A DNA stretch of 38,071 nt from positions 1-38,071 of the forward strand of contig JAVVPO010000013.1 of NCBI GenBank assembly GCA_036655715.1. The letters are read 5' to 3'. Positions 15,550 to 23,953 of the stretch are shown here, one piece after another. Below the pieces are notes generated by a model. It was not told the DNA's origin, searched no databases, and saw only the letters and a program-made list of their open reading frames with translations. Both the position numbers and the translations under genes were made by a program. Position 1 is the stretch's first letter. Every line of letters starts with the position of its first letter. Source of the DNA: JAVVPO01 sp036655715 (GTDB taxonomy: Bacteria > Bacillota > Clostridia > Lachnospirales > Cellulosilyticaceae).

Positions 15550-16168
15550 AACAAAAAGAAATAATCTAAAAAAATACTTAAAATGGCTTATATCACCTAC
15601 CTTATATATAAGTGATTATTACAAAAAATCATCTAAAGATTCTATACAAAGAGGCATAAGAGTCAAGCGAATAAATAAAATTTATTTTATAGTCTCTATC
15701 CTTTTTCTTCTCTCCATTGCCATATTAAGGAGATTGCCGTATAATAGTATCTTGAATACAGTCATAATTATTTCACCGATTTATCTTATCTCAAGATGTA
15801 ATGAAGTATTTATGGCTTTTTTGAAGGATGCATTTGATAAATTAAATCCAGCCAAAAGAGAAGAAAATGGATTAAAATATCATGAGAGAATACAGTTAGC
15901 ACTTAGAAGTTATGCAGAGCTAATTATTAATTATGCTTTACTATACTATATTTTGGATCAATCTATAGGGCGGTTATTTAATCGGCCCATGAGGACATTA
16001 ATTGATAGTATATATTTTAGTGCTATTACTATAGCGACGATTGGATATGGAGATTATTATCCTATCCATAACTTGTCAAAAATTTTAGTTATGTATGAAG
16101 TAATAAGTGGAACACTATTATTAGTAGTTAGTTTTACGGTATATGTTAATTTAGGTTTAAAAGATTAA
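15539..16168 (+). CDS. Small potassium-channel-like membrane protein (Ion_trans_2)
   Basis: 209-aa membrane protein with a potassium selectivity filter, TIATIGYGDYYP, near residues 173-184. Two hydrophobic helices lie at about 49-64 and 73-86. The pore module follows: helix about 130-143, pore loop, and last helix about 190-205. There is no RCK/TrkA-N domain, so gating by nucleotides is not expected. The N-terminal 45 residues are very basic and cytosolic. ATG 15539 overlaps the end of the cyclophilin gene and has a weak ribosome site, so coupled translation is likely. Physiological role unknown. Confidence 0.82.
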   Translation: MRIKTKRNNLKKYLKWLISPTLYISDYYKKSSKDSIQRGIRVKRINKIYFIVSILFLLSIAILRRLPYNSILNTVIIISPIYLISRCNEVFMAFLKDAFDKLNPAKREENGLKYHERIQLALRSYAELIINYALLYYILDQSIGRLFNRPMRTLIDSIYFSAITIATIGYGDYYPIHNLSKILVMYEVISGTLLLVVSFTVYVNLGLKD

Positions 16169-16195
16169 GAGGCAATAAAAAAGCCTCTATTTTTT
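16168..16195 (+). terminator. Intrinsic terminator after the channel gene
   Basis: AGAGGC (16168-16173) pairs with GCCTCT (16183-16188) across a 9-nt loop, followed by six T at 16190-16195. The short stem makes it moderate in strength. Confidence 0.65.
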
Positions 16196-16213
16196 AGCAA
16201 TAAAGTTAAAAAC

Positions 16214-16243
16214 TTGACAACAATAAAGAATTTATTTTACATT
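16214..16243 (+). promoter_or_regulatory. Sigma-A promoter for the topoisomerase operon
   Basis: TTGACA (16214-16219), an 18-bp spacer and TACATT (16238-16243). The same hexamer pair occurs with a 17-bp spacer before glyS. Confidence 0.65.
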
Positions 16244-16277
16244 ATAAAAATGAGATTAAAATTGTGGGTGGTACAAT

Positions 16278-18245
16278 ATGAATAAAAAAACTTATGGAAA
16301 TCAAAGTATTTCTTCTTTAAAAGGTGCGGATCGTGTAAGATTACGCCCAGGAGTTATTTTTGGATCAGATGGGATAGAAGGCTGTCAGCACTCTGTATTT
16401 GAAATATTATCTAACTCTATTGATGAAGCCAAAGAGGGGCATGGAAGCACTATAGAAGTTACCTTACATAAAGATTATTCTATAACTGTGCAAGATTATG
16501 GTCGTGGAATGCCTCTAGACTACAATGAAAAAGAAGGAAGATATAACTGGGATCTGATTTTTTGCGAGCTTTACGCTGGGGGGAAATACAATACGAATGA
16601 AGGCGAAAACTATGAATTTAGTTTAGGTCTTAATGGACTAGGAGCTTGTGCAACGCAGTATAGTTCTGAGTACATGAATGTAAAAGTTCATACAGAAGGT
16701 TACTGCTATGAATTAAGATTTGAAAAAGGTGAAAACGTAGGTGGGCTTAGAAAGTATAAAGAAGAGTATAAGTCAACAGGTACACGTATTCAGTGGAGAC
16801 CAGATAAAGATGTTTTTACAGATATTAATGTGAAAAGTGAATATTTCCACAATATCTTGAAAAGACAAGCTGTAGTTAATAAAGGCATTACTTTTATCTT
16901 TACAGATGAGATAGAAGAAAAAGTAATAACTTATATGTATCCAGAGGGAATACTAGGCTACGCCAAAGAAGTTGCCCAGGAGAAAAACTTTACAGATATA
17001 TTATTAGTTTCACAGGAAACTAAAGGACAAGATAGTCCAGATAGACCTGAATACAAATTAAAGTTTGAGATAGCATTGGGGTTCTGTAATGAATATACTA
17101 TGCTAGAGTATTATCATAACTCAAGTTATTTAGAGTATGGTGGTTCACCTGATAAAGCGGTTAGAAATGCTTTAATGTACAGTATTGACAAATACTTAAA
17201 AGGTGAGAACCTCTATAACAAAGATGAAAAGAAAATAACTTTTATAGATATACAAGATAGTTTAATCTTGATTTCTAACTCATTCTCAACAGTAACAAGT
17301 TATGAAAATCAAACTAAAAAAGCTATTACAAATAAGTTTATTCAAGAAGCGATTCAAGAGTTTTTGAAAGACTATCTCTATATTTATTTCATAGAAAATA
17401 AAGATGAAGCTTTAAGAATAGCTAGGCAAGTGTTAGTTAACAAAAGAAGCCGTGAAAAAGCAGAAAAAACAAGAATCAACGTAAGAAAGCAGTTAGGCGG
17501 ATCTATTGATATTACAAACCGTATCAAGAAGTTTGTAGACTGTCGTTCTAAAGATACTACTATTCGTGAACTCTATATCGTAGAGGGAGATTCAGCTCTT
17601 GGTTCTTGTAAACTAGGAAGAAATTCAGAATTCCAAGGGATTATGCCTGTACGTGGTAAAATTCTTAACTGCTTAAAATCGGATTTTGATAAAATCTTTA
17701 AAAGTGATATTATAATAGACTTACTTAAAGTATTAGGCTGTGGCATTGAAATTCAAAGTAAGCACAATAAAGACTTAAATACGTTTGATATGAATAATCT
17801 AAGATGGGATAAAGTTATTATCTGTACAGATGCCGATGTAGATGGCTACCAAATTAGAACGCTAATCTTAACGATGCTTTATACACTAGCGCCAAGTCTT
17901 ATTAGAGAGGGTAAAGTTTATATTGCAGAAACGCCACTTTATGAAGTGAATACAAAAAATGATACCCTATTTGCTTATTCAGAGGCTGAAAAAGTAAAGA
18001 TACTTAACTCATTAAAGACAAAATATACTATACAAAGGTCTAAAGGACTAGGTGAAAATGATCCGCAAATGATGTGGCAGACAACTATGAATCCAGAGTC
18101 GCGTAGGTTAATACAAGTATTACCAGAAGGTGAGAAGGCAACAAAAGATATGTTTGAGCTTTTACTTGGAGAGAATCTTGCAGGACGTAAAGAATTTATA
18201 GCAACATCAGGACATAAATATTTAGATTTAGCGGATATGAGCTAA
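16278..18245 (+). CDS. parE: Type IIA topoisomerase B subunit (topoisomerase IV-like)
   Basis: ATPase subunit of a type II topoisomerase that relaxes and decatenates DNA. GHKL ATPase: Glu42 and Asn46 in FEILSNSIDEA, Asp73 in VQDYGRGMP, ATP lid GLNGLGACAT. The Toprim domain carries Glu436 in VEGDSALGSCKL and Asp518/520/522 in CTDADVDG; QRSKGLGEND is the late conserved motif. 655 aa, standard length. The N-terminal RVRLRPGVIFGSDG differs from typical GyrB (RVRKRPGMYIGS-type). Together with a partner lacking the GyrA box, this suggests topoisomerase IV rather than gyrase. A divergent second gyrase is the alternative. The partner gene starts 28 nt downstream. Confidence 0.85.
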   Translation: MNKKTYGNQSISSLKGADRVRLRPGVIFGSDGIEGCQHSVFEILSNSIDEAKEGHGSTIEVTLHKDYSITVQDYGRGMPLDYNEKEGRYNWDLIFCELYAGGKYNTNEGENYEFSLGLNGLGACATQYSSEYMNVKVHTEGYCYELRFEKGENVGGLRKYKEEYKSTGTRIQWRPDKDVFTDINVKSEYFHNILKRQAVVNKGITFIFTDEIEEKVITYMYPEGILGYAKEVAQEKNFTDILLVSQETKGQDSPDRPEYKLKFEIALGFCNEYTMLEYYHNSSYLEYGGSPDKAVRNALMYSIDKYLKGENLYNKDEKKITFIDIQDSLILISNSFSTVTSYENQTKKAITNKFIQEAIQEFLKDYLYIYFIENKDEALRIARQVLVNKRSREKAEKTRINVRKQLGGSIDITNRIKKFVDCRSKDTTIRELYIVEGDSALGSCKLGRNSEFQGIMPVRGKILNCLKSDFDKIFKSDIIIDLLKVLGCGIEIQSKHNKDLNTFDMNNLRWDKVIICTDADVDGYQIRTLILTMLYTLAPSLIREGKVYIAETPLYEVNTKNDTLFAYSEAEKVKILNSLKTKYTIQRSKGLGENDPQMMWQTTMNPESRRLIQVLPEGEKATKDMFELLLGENLAGRKEFIATSGHKYLDLADMS

Positions 18246-18273
18246 GCTAGGATAAGGGAGGATACTAAACAAA

Positions 18274-20412
18274 ATGGATGATAAGATTATTAGACAAAAT
18301 ATATCTGAAACTTTAGAGTCTAACTACATGCCATATGCGATGAGTGTTATTGTTTCAAGAGCACTTCCAGAGATAGATGGGTTTAAACCTTCACATAGAA
18401 AACTATTATACACAATGTATAAAATGGGGTTGCTAAAGTCAGCTAGAACAAAATCAGCGAATATTGTTGGACAAACTATGAAGCTAAATCCCCATGGTGA
18501 TGCAGCTATTTATGAAACAATGGTAAGACTGACAAAAGGATATGCTGCACTGAATGTTCCTCTTGTAGATTCAAAAGGAAACTTTGGTAAAGTGTATTCT
18601 AGAGATATGGCCTATGCAGCATCTAGATATACAGAGGCTAAATTAAGTAGTATTTGCGAAGAAGTTTTTAGAGATATAGAAGAAAACTGTGTAGATTTCG
18701 TAGATAACTATGATGGCAGGATGAAAGAACCAACATTACTACCTGTTACATTTCCAAATATACTAGTAAATCCTAATCAAGGAATTGCAGTAGGAATGGC
18801 TAGTAATATTTGTAGTTTTAACTTAGATGAGATTTGTGATGCAACAATAGCTTATCTTAAAGATGCGGATGCAGATATGGGTCAGTATATTTTAGCGCCA
18901 GACTTTGCAACAGGTGGGAACCTTATCTACCATCCGGCTGAGATTAAAACAGTCTTAGAAACAGGTAGAGGATCTTTCAAAGTGAGAGGAAAGTATAGCT
19001 ATGTAAAGAAAGAAAACTGCATAGAGATTACAGAGATTCCTTATACAACTACGGTAGAGGCTATTATAGATAAAATAGAAGATTTAGTTAAGATAGGTAA
19101 GATTAAAGAAATTTCAGATGTAAGAGATGAGACAGACTTATCAGGACTTAAATTAACTGTGGACTTAAAAAGAGGAACAAGTCCAGAGGTACTTATAGAA
19201 AAGTTGTTTAAATTAACAACATTAGAAGATTCCTTTAGTTGTAACTTTAATATTTTAGTAGATGGTATGCCTAGAGTAATGGGCGTTAAGACAATCATTA
19301 CGGAGTGGTGCCGTTTTAGAGAAGGCTGTATCAGTAAAAAATATCAATATAATATTGATAAGATGGAGAAAAAACATCATCTTTTACTAGGACTTAAAGC
19401 GATTCTTTTTGATATTGATAAGGCGATAGCTATTATTAGACATACTGAAAAAGAAAAAGATGTAACACCTAACTTAATGAGTGAGTTTAGTATTACAGAA
19501 ATACAAGCTGAGTTTGTGGCTGAAATCAAATTACGTCATTTAAATAAGCAGTATATTTTAAACACACTCAATGAAGTAGAGGAGTTAGAAAAAGAAATTG
19601 CTAGACTTACAGAAATTATAGGCAATGAGAAAAAGTTAAGAAAAGTTATTATAGATGAACTTAAGCAAACAAAGAAAAAATATGGTATGCCAAGAAGAAC
19701 AACTATTTTAGAAAATGTAGAAGCTATTAAGTTACCAGATGATTTATTAATCGAAGATTATAATGTAAAGGTATTCTTTACATCTCATCAATACCTCAAG
19801 AAGATTTCACTTGCATCCCTTAGAAGTAACGGAGAACAAAAGATAAAAGAAGATGATAGGATTACACAGGAATTAGATGCGGCTAATAAAAGTGATATTC
19901 TATTCTTCTCTAATAGGTGTAATGTCTACAAACTTAAGATGTATGAAATAGAGGATTGTAAAGCCAGTCAATTTGGAGTATATTTACCTAATATACTTGA
20001 TCTTGAATCTGATGAAGAGATTGTCTATGTACATGTAACAAATGACTACAGCGGGCATATGATTTTTGGATTTGATACAGGTAAAGCAGCTAGAGTGCCA
20101 CTAATAGCCTATGAGACAAAAACAAATAGGAAAAAACTGATTAAATCATATAATACAAAAAATCCTTGTGTAGGTATGGGATTTGCAATCGATGAAAGTC
20201 TTGTAAGATTAGAAAGAATAGATAACCGAGTAGCACTTGTTAAAAGCACTGAGATTAGTGAAAAACAAAAAAGAGATTCACAAGGTGTGCAGGTTTTAAG
20301 TATTACCAAAAAGTTTGGTATGACAAAACTAGAAGTGATTACACCAAAACAGGGCGAAGCGTACCCTATAGCAAAAAGTGTACCTGCGACGCCTAAAGTC
20401 ATAGAAGAATAA
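18274..20412 (+). CDS. parC: Type IIA topoisomerase A subunit (topoisomerase IV-like)
   Basis: DNA-cleaving subunit of the same enzyme. The winged-helix domain carries catalytic Tyr119 in YAASRYTEAK; the quinolone-resistance region reads LNPHGDAAIYETM. A coiled-coil arm follows around 340-460, then a shortened beta-pinwheel domain at about 490-700 without the GyrA box (QRRGGKG), which argues against gyrase. 712 aa, short compared with gyrase A (over 800). At the main drug-contact position (GyrA Ser83/ParC Ser80) it has Ala77, next to the usual acidic Glu81. GGGAGG precedes ATG 18274. proB follows after 22 nt with no terminator. Confidence 0.85.
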   Translation: MDDKIIRQNISETLESNYMPYAMSVIVSRALPEIDGFKPSHRKLLYTMYKMGLLKSARTKSANIVGQTMKLNPHGDAAIYETMVRLTKGYAALNVPLVDSKGNFGKVYSRDMAYAASRYTEAKLSSICEEVFRDIEENCVDFVDNYDGRMKEPTLLPVTFPNILVNPNQGIAVGMASNICSFNLDEICDATIAYLKDADADMGQYILAPDFATGGNLIYHPAEIKTVLETGRGSFKVRGKYSYVKKENCIEITEIPYTTTVEAIIDKIEDLVKIGKIKEISDVRDETDLSGLKLTVDLKRGTSPEVLIEKLFKLTTLEDSFSCNFNILVDGMPRVMGVKTIITEWCRFREGCISKKYQYNIDKMEKKHHLLLGLKAILFDIDKAIAIIRHTEKEKDVTPNLMSEFSITEIQAEFVAEIKLRHLNKQYILNTLNEVEELEKEIARLTEIIGNEKKLRKVIIDELKQTKKKYGMPRRTTILENVEAIKLPDDLLIEDYNVKVFFTSHQYLKKISLASLRSNGEQKIKEDDRITQELDAANKSDILFFSNRCNVYKLKMYEIEDCKASQFGVYLPNILDLESDEEIVYVHVTNDYSGHMIFGFDTGKAARVPLIAYETKTNRKKLIKSYNTKNPCVGMGFAIDESLVRLERIDNRVALVKSTEISEKQKRDSQGVQVLSITKKFGMTKLEVITPKQGEAYPIAKSVPATPKVIEE

Positions 20413-20434
20413 TACTTAGTTGGGGGATTAAGCG

Positions 20435-21232
20435 ATGAGAAAGCAAATAATGATGAGTAAAAGAATTATAGTTAAAATAGGAACATCGTCTTTAACTCAT
20501 GTTAATGGCAAAATTGATTTAAATAAAATGGAGAAATTAGCCAGGGTATTAACTGATTTAAACAATCAAGGTAAGGAAATCATATTAGTATCTTCAGGTG
20601 CTATTGGAGCTGGAGCGCAAAGGATAGGGCTTACACAAAGACCAACTGAGCTTAGGTTTAAGCAAGCTACAGCATCTATTGGTCAAGCTATCTTGATGCA
20701 AATTTATGAAAAGTTCTTCGGGGAATATAACCAAGTGATTGCCCAGGTACTACTTACTAAGGATGTCGTTGTAGATTCTATCAAAAATACAAATGCAAAA
20801 AACACCTTGCATACTTTATTAGAACTTGGAGTTATCCCTATCATCAACGAAAACGACTGTATTTCTACAGCTCAAATAGAAGGTTATAGATTTGGGGATA
20901 ATGACACTCTTTCAGCAACTGTTGCTGAACTGGTTGAGGCAGATACGCTTATCTTATTAACGGATATAGATGGACTCTATACCGATAATCCAAGAGATAA
21001 TAAAGAGGCTACGCTTATTCCTTGTGTACAATGTATTACACCAGAGATTGAATCTCTTGGCAAAGGAGAAGGTTCAACTTTTGGCACGGGGGGTATGGCG
21101 ACTAAGATTGTAGCAGCAAAAATTGCAGCCAAAGCACATGTTAATACAGTAATAGCTTGTGGTGATGATATTAAAGTGATTTATCAAATATTAGATGGGC
21201 AAGAGGTAGGTACTTGGTTTGTACCTAACTAG
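20435..21232 (+). CDS. proB: Glutamate 5-kinase (short form)
   Basis: First step of proline synthesis: ATP-dependent phosphorylation of glutamate to gamma-glutamyl phosphate. The amino-acid kinase fold shows KIGTSSLT, ILVSSGAIGAGAQRIG, VIPIINENDCIST and FGDNDTLSATVAELVEAD. 265 aa: the C-terminal PUA domain of longer enzymes (about 370 aa) is absent, as in many Firmicutes. ATG 20435 has GGGGG at 20422-20426. proA lies two genes downstream, separated by a DUF896 gene and a folate enzyme. Confidence 0.95.
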   Translation: MRKQIMMSKRIIVKIGTSSLTHVNGKIDLNKMEKLARVLTDLNNQGKEIILVSSGAIGAGAQRIGLTQRPTELRFKQATASIGQAILMQIYEKFFGEYNQVIAQVLLTKDVVVDSIKNTNAKNTLHTLLELGVIPIINENDCISTAQIEGYRFGDNDTLSATVAELVEADTLILLTDIDGLYTDNPRDNKEATLIPCVQCITPEIESLGKGEGSTFGTGGMATKIVAAKIAAKAHVNTVIACGDDIKVIYQILDGQEVGTWFVPN

Positions 21233-21247
21233 AAAGGATAAGACATA

Positions 21248-21475
21248 ATGGAAATGGAAAAATTAATTGCTAGAATTAACGAACTAGCTAATAAGAAAAA
21301 AACTGAAGGATTAACTCCAGTTGAATTAGAAGAGCAACAAGAACTTCGTCAGAAGTATCTAACTATTTTTAAATCAAATTTTGCAAATCAATTGGCTAAT
21401 ACAAAAATCAAAACACCAGATGGAAAGTTGCATCCACTCAAGCATGCACCAACCAATAAGAAAAAACCAAATTAG
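21248..21475 (+). CDS. DUF896 (UPF0291, YnzC-like) small protein
   Basis: 75-aa member of the DUF896 family, a short helical hairpin of unknown function. The signature LIARINELANKKKTEGLTPV is followed by EEQQELRQKYLTIF and the FKSNFANQL segment. In B. subtilis a homologue, YnzC, belongs to the SOS-induced yneA operon. Its stop codon overlaps the start region of the next gene. Confidence 0.9.
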   Translation: MEMEKLIARINELANKKKTEGLTPVELEEQQELRQKYLTIFKSNFANQLANTKIKTPDGKLHPLKHAPTNKKKPN

Positions 21476-22022
21476 AGGGCAGATTAAAAGCCAAAGACTA
21501 GCCTTAGCTAGTCATGAAATAGATGAGGCATCCGAGGTGATTAGTCATAAACTAGTCACTTTAGAAAGATTTAAAGCCTCATCTATTATTTTTTTATATG
21601 CCGCTAAAAAAGAAGAAGTACAAACAAAATATATTTTTAACTTAGCCAAGAAGATGAATAAGCAAATAGCGTTTCCAAAAGTATGTAATAAAACAAAGAC
21701 TATCTCATTTTATCTAGTAGATAGTTTAGATGAATTAGTAACCCATACGTATGGGCGTATCGTATTAGATGAACCAGATCCTAGTAGACATCTAGCGATT
21801 ATTCCAACAAATGAGACGGTTATGATAGCACCAGGATTAGTTTTTGATTATAATAAAAATAGAATAGGTTATGGTGGGGGTTTTTATGATAAATATCTAG
21901 ATAAATACCCCGTTTATGTCATAGGGGTATGCTTTGCACTTCAAATAGTAGAAACATTTGAGAGTGAACCCTTTGATAAACCAGTAGACCTTATTGTGTC
22001 AGAAAAAGAAATTATATATTAG
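21444..22022 (+). CDS. 5-formyltetrahydrofolate cyclo-ligase
   Basis: ATP-dependent conversion of 5-formyl-THF to 5,10-methenyl-THF, salvaging the storage form of folate. The ATP/substrate signature NRIGYGGGFYDKYLDKYP lies near the C-terminus, after VMIAPGLVFDYN and the basic N-terminal RGQIKSQRLALASHE. 192 aa if started at ATG 21444, matching the family. That start overlaps DUF896 by 32 nt and has no clear ribosome site, so translational coupling is likely. Longer in-frame starts (21381, 21420) also lack a site and add non-homologous residues. Confidence 0.92.
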   Translation: MHQPIRKNQIRGQIKSQRLALASHEIDEASEVISHKLVTLERFKASSIIFLYAAKKEEVQTKYIFNLAKKMNKQIAFPKVCNKTKTISFYLVDSLDELVTHTYGRIVLDEPDPSRHLAIIPTNETVMIAPGLVFDYNKNRIGYGGGFYDKYLDKYPVYVIGVCFALQIVETFESEPFDKPVDLIVSEKEIIY

Positions 22023-22033
22023 GAGGTTTGTAT

Positions 22034-23275
22034 ATGAATGTATTACAACAAGCACAAAATGCAAAGAGTGTTTCTAGAAAAGTTATGAATCTGACTGTGG
22101 AGATGCAAGAAAAAGCATTGCTAGCCGTTGCACAAACATTAAAAGAAAATAGTCAAGAAATACTAGTAGCCAATGCTATCGATTTAGCTAAAGCAGAAGA
22201 AAATGGCGTGAAAGGTTCTTTGGTTGATAGACTAAAGTTAACAACTGAGCGTATAGAAGATATGATAGAAGGTATTCATCAAATGATGCAACTTCCTAAT
22301 AGTATTGGAGAAATAGAAAGTATGATTACTAGGCCTAATGGATTACAAATTGGTCAAAAAAGAGTGCCTATTGGAGTGATAGGCATTATTTATGAGGCTA
22401 GGCCTAATGTAACAGTAGATGCCTTTGCACTTTGCTTTAAAACATTTAATACGGTGATATTACGAGGCGGTAAAGAAGCTTTCCATACTAATCAGGCGAT
22501 AGTCGCGCTTATTAGAAAAGCATTAGCAACATGTAATGTACCAGAGGATGCTGTGCAATTAGTGCAAGATATATCAAGAGAATCGGCTATGCAACTGATG
22601 AAGATGAATAAATATTTAGATTTACTTATTCCACGTGGTGGGGCAGGACTGATAAAGTCTGTTGTAGAAAATAGCACAGTGCCTGTGATTGAAACAGGTG
22701 TAGGAAACTGTCACATCTTTATTGATAAAGACGCTGACTTAGAAAAGGCTATTCCCATCTGTATTAATGCTAAAGCGCAGAGACCTGGGGTATGTAATGC
22801 GGTAGAAACCCTATTAGTACATAAAGAAATTGCAGATGAATGTTTAGAAAAACTTATTCTAGGCCTTAAGCAAAATAAGGTAGAGATAAGGGGAGATGAA
22901 ACAGTCCAAAAATGGGAAGGCGTCGTGCCTGCTTGTGAAGAGGATTATGCTACGGAGTTTTTAGATTATATCGTAGCTATTAGAGTAGTTGCAAGCTATG
23001 AAGAGGCAGTGGATCATATTTATACTTATAGTACAGGACATTCAGAGTGTATTATTACTGAGAGCTACACAAGAGCTCAAAGCTTTTTAAATGATATAGA
23101 TAGTGCAGCTGTCTATGTCAATGCTTCTACACGTTTTACAGATGGTTTTGAATTTGGATTTGGAGCAGAAATAGGCATTAGTACACAAAAACTTCATGCT
23201 AGAGGGCCTATGGGGCTCAAAGCACTAACAACCACTAAGTATATTATTTATGGTAATGGACAATGTAGGCAGTAA
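22034..23275 (+). CDS. proA: Gamma-glutamyl phosphate reductase
   Basis: Second step of proline synthesis: NADPH reduction of glutamyl-5-phosphate to the semialdehyde. Aldehyde-dehydrogenase fold with GVIGIIYEARPNVTVDAF, VILRGGKEAF and the active-site Cys in KAQRPGVCNAVETLL. GAEIGISTQKLHARGPMGL marks the C-terminus. 413 aa, normal. ATG 22034 has AGGAGG at 22021-22026; the TTG at 22028 is too close. The ribosome site overlaps the stop of the upstream gene. Confidence 0.96.
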   Translation: MNVLQQAQNAKSVSRKVMNLTVEMQEKALLAVAQTLKENSQEILVANAIDLAKAEENGVKGSLVDRLKLTTERIEDMIEGIHQMMQLPNSIGEIESMITRPNGLQIGQKRVPIGVIGIIYEARPNVTVDAFALCFKTFNTVILRGGKEAFHTNQAIVALIRKALATCNVPEDAVQLVQDISRESAMQLMKMNKYLDLLIPRGGAGLIKSVVENSTVPVIETGVGNCHIFIDKDADLEKAIPICINAKAQRPGVCNAVETLLVHKEIADECLEKLILGLKQNKVEIRGDETVQKWEGVVPACEEDYATEFLDYIVAIRVVASYEEAVDHIYTYSTGHSECIITESYTRAQSFLNDIDSAAVYVNASTRFTDGFEFGFGAEIGISTQKLHARGPMGLKALTTTKYIIYGNGQCRQ

Positions 23276-23284
23276 AATGTCTAT

Positions 23285-23313
23285 TTGATATTTAAGATCA
23301 ATCAGTGCACAAT
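23285..23313 (+). promoter_or_regulatory. Promoter for ruvAB
   Basis: TTGATA (23285-23290), 17 bp and CACAAT (23308-23313). The -10 is poor (4 of 6). The LexA box starts 3 bp downstream, over the expected start site. Confidence 0.5.
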
Positions 23314-23315
23314 AA

Positions 23316-23327
23316 GAACGAATGTTC
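23316..23327 (+). promoter_or_regulatory. LexA (SOS) box upstream of ruvA
   Basis: GAACGAATGTTC has the perfect GAAC-N4-GTTC dyad of the Gram-positive LexA/DinR box; the outermost bases are A and C instead of C and G. It lies between the -10 and the ribosome site of ruvA. ruvAB is SOS-controlled in B. subtilis. Confidence 0.75.
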
Positions 23328-23343
23328 CTTTAAGGAGAAAGTG

Positions 23344-23937
23344 ATGCTAGCATATTTAAACGGAAAAATTACGGAAGCCTATAATCAATATATTGTTTTA
23401 GAAGTCAATGACATAGGTTATGAGATTTTTATGGCGGGACGTGACTTTAGTTACTCAGTGAGCCCAGATGGTCTAACTAAGATTTATGTTCATGAACATA
23501 TTAAAGAAGATGCCCATGATTTATACGGTTTTCCAACTAAAGAAGAAAAAAATCTCTTCAAAAAATTAATTAGTGTAAGTGGGATAGGTCCAAAAGGAGC
23601 AGCTCAAATTCTGAATATGTATTCTCCAAATGAAGTGATTAACTTTATTATAGCTGGAGATACTAAGGCACTTAGTAAAGTAAGTGGCATAGGGCCAAAG
23701 ACTGCTCAAAGAATGATTTTAGAACTGAAAGATAGTATGAATAAAATTTATGAAGTCATTACAGAGTTACCTATCTTTGCAGCGACAGAAACAGATTATA
23801 AATCAGATGCTATAGGGGCACTTGTTTCTCTAGGATACCAAAGTCAAGATGCTACAAAAGCAGTGAATGCTATTTTTGACTATGAAGATACAACAGAAAC
23901 ACTTATTAAAAAAGCTTTAAACTTATTAATGATATAG
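23344..23937 (+). CDS. ruvA: Holliday junction branch-migration protein RuvA
   Basis: DNA-binding subunit of the RuvAB branch-migration complex. OB-fold domain I (MLAYLNGKITEAYNQYIVLE), two helix-hairpin-helix motifs (ISVSGIGPKGA and LSKVSGIGPKTAQRM) in domain II, a linker, and the C-terminal RuvB-binding domain (AIGALVSLGYQSQDATKAV). 197 aa, normal. ATG 23344 has AAGGAG at 23333-23338; the longer frame from 23305 runs through the LexA box and is not used. ruvB starts 17 nt after the stop. No ruvC is found in the window. Confidence 0.96.
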   Translation: MLAYLNGKITEAYNQYIVLEVNDIGYEIFMAGRDFSYSVSPDGLTKIYVHEHIKEDAHDLYGFPTKEEKNLFKKLISVSGIGPKGAAQILNMYSPNEVINFIIAGDTKALSKVSGIGPKTAQRMILELKDSMNKIYEVITELPIFAATETDYKSDAIGALVSLGYQSQDATKAVNAIFDYEDTTETLIKKALNLLMI

Positions 23938-23953
23938 AAGGGAATGGTGACGC

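Noticed and set aside
22328..22411. Repeated CTAGGCCTAATG in proA
   Set aside because: Arises from two conserved RPN-containing protein segments with the same codons; not an independent repeat.
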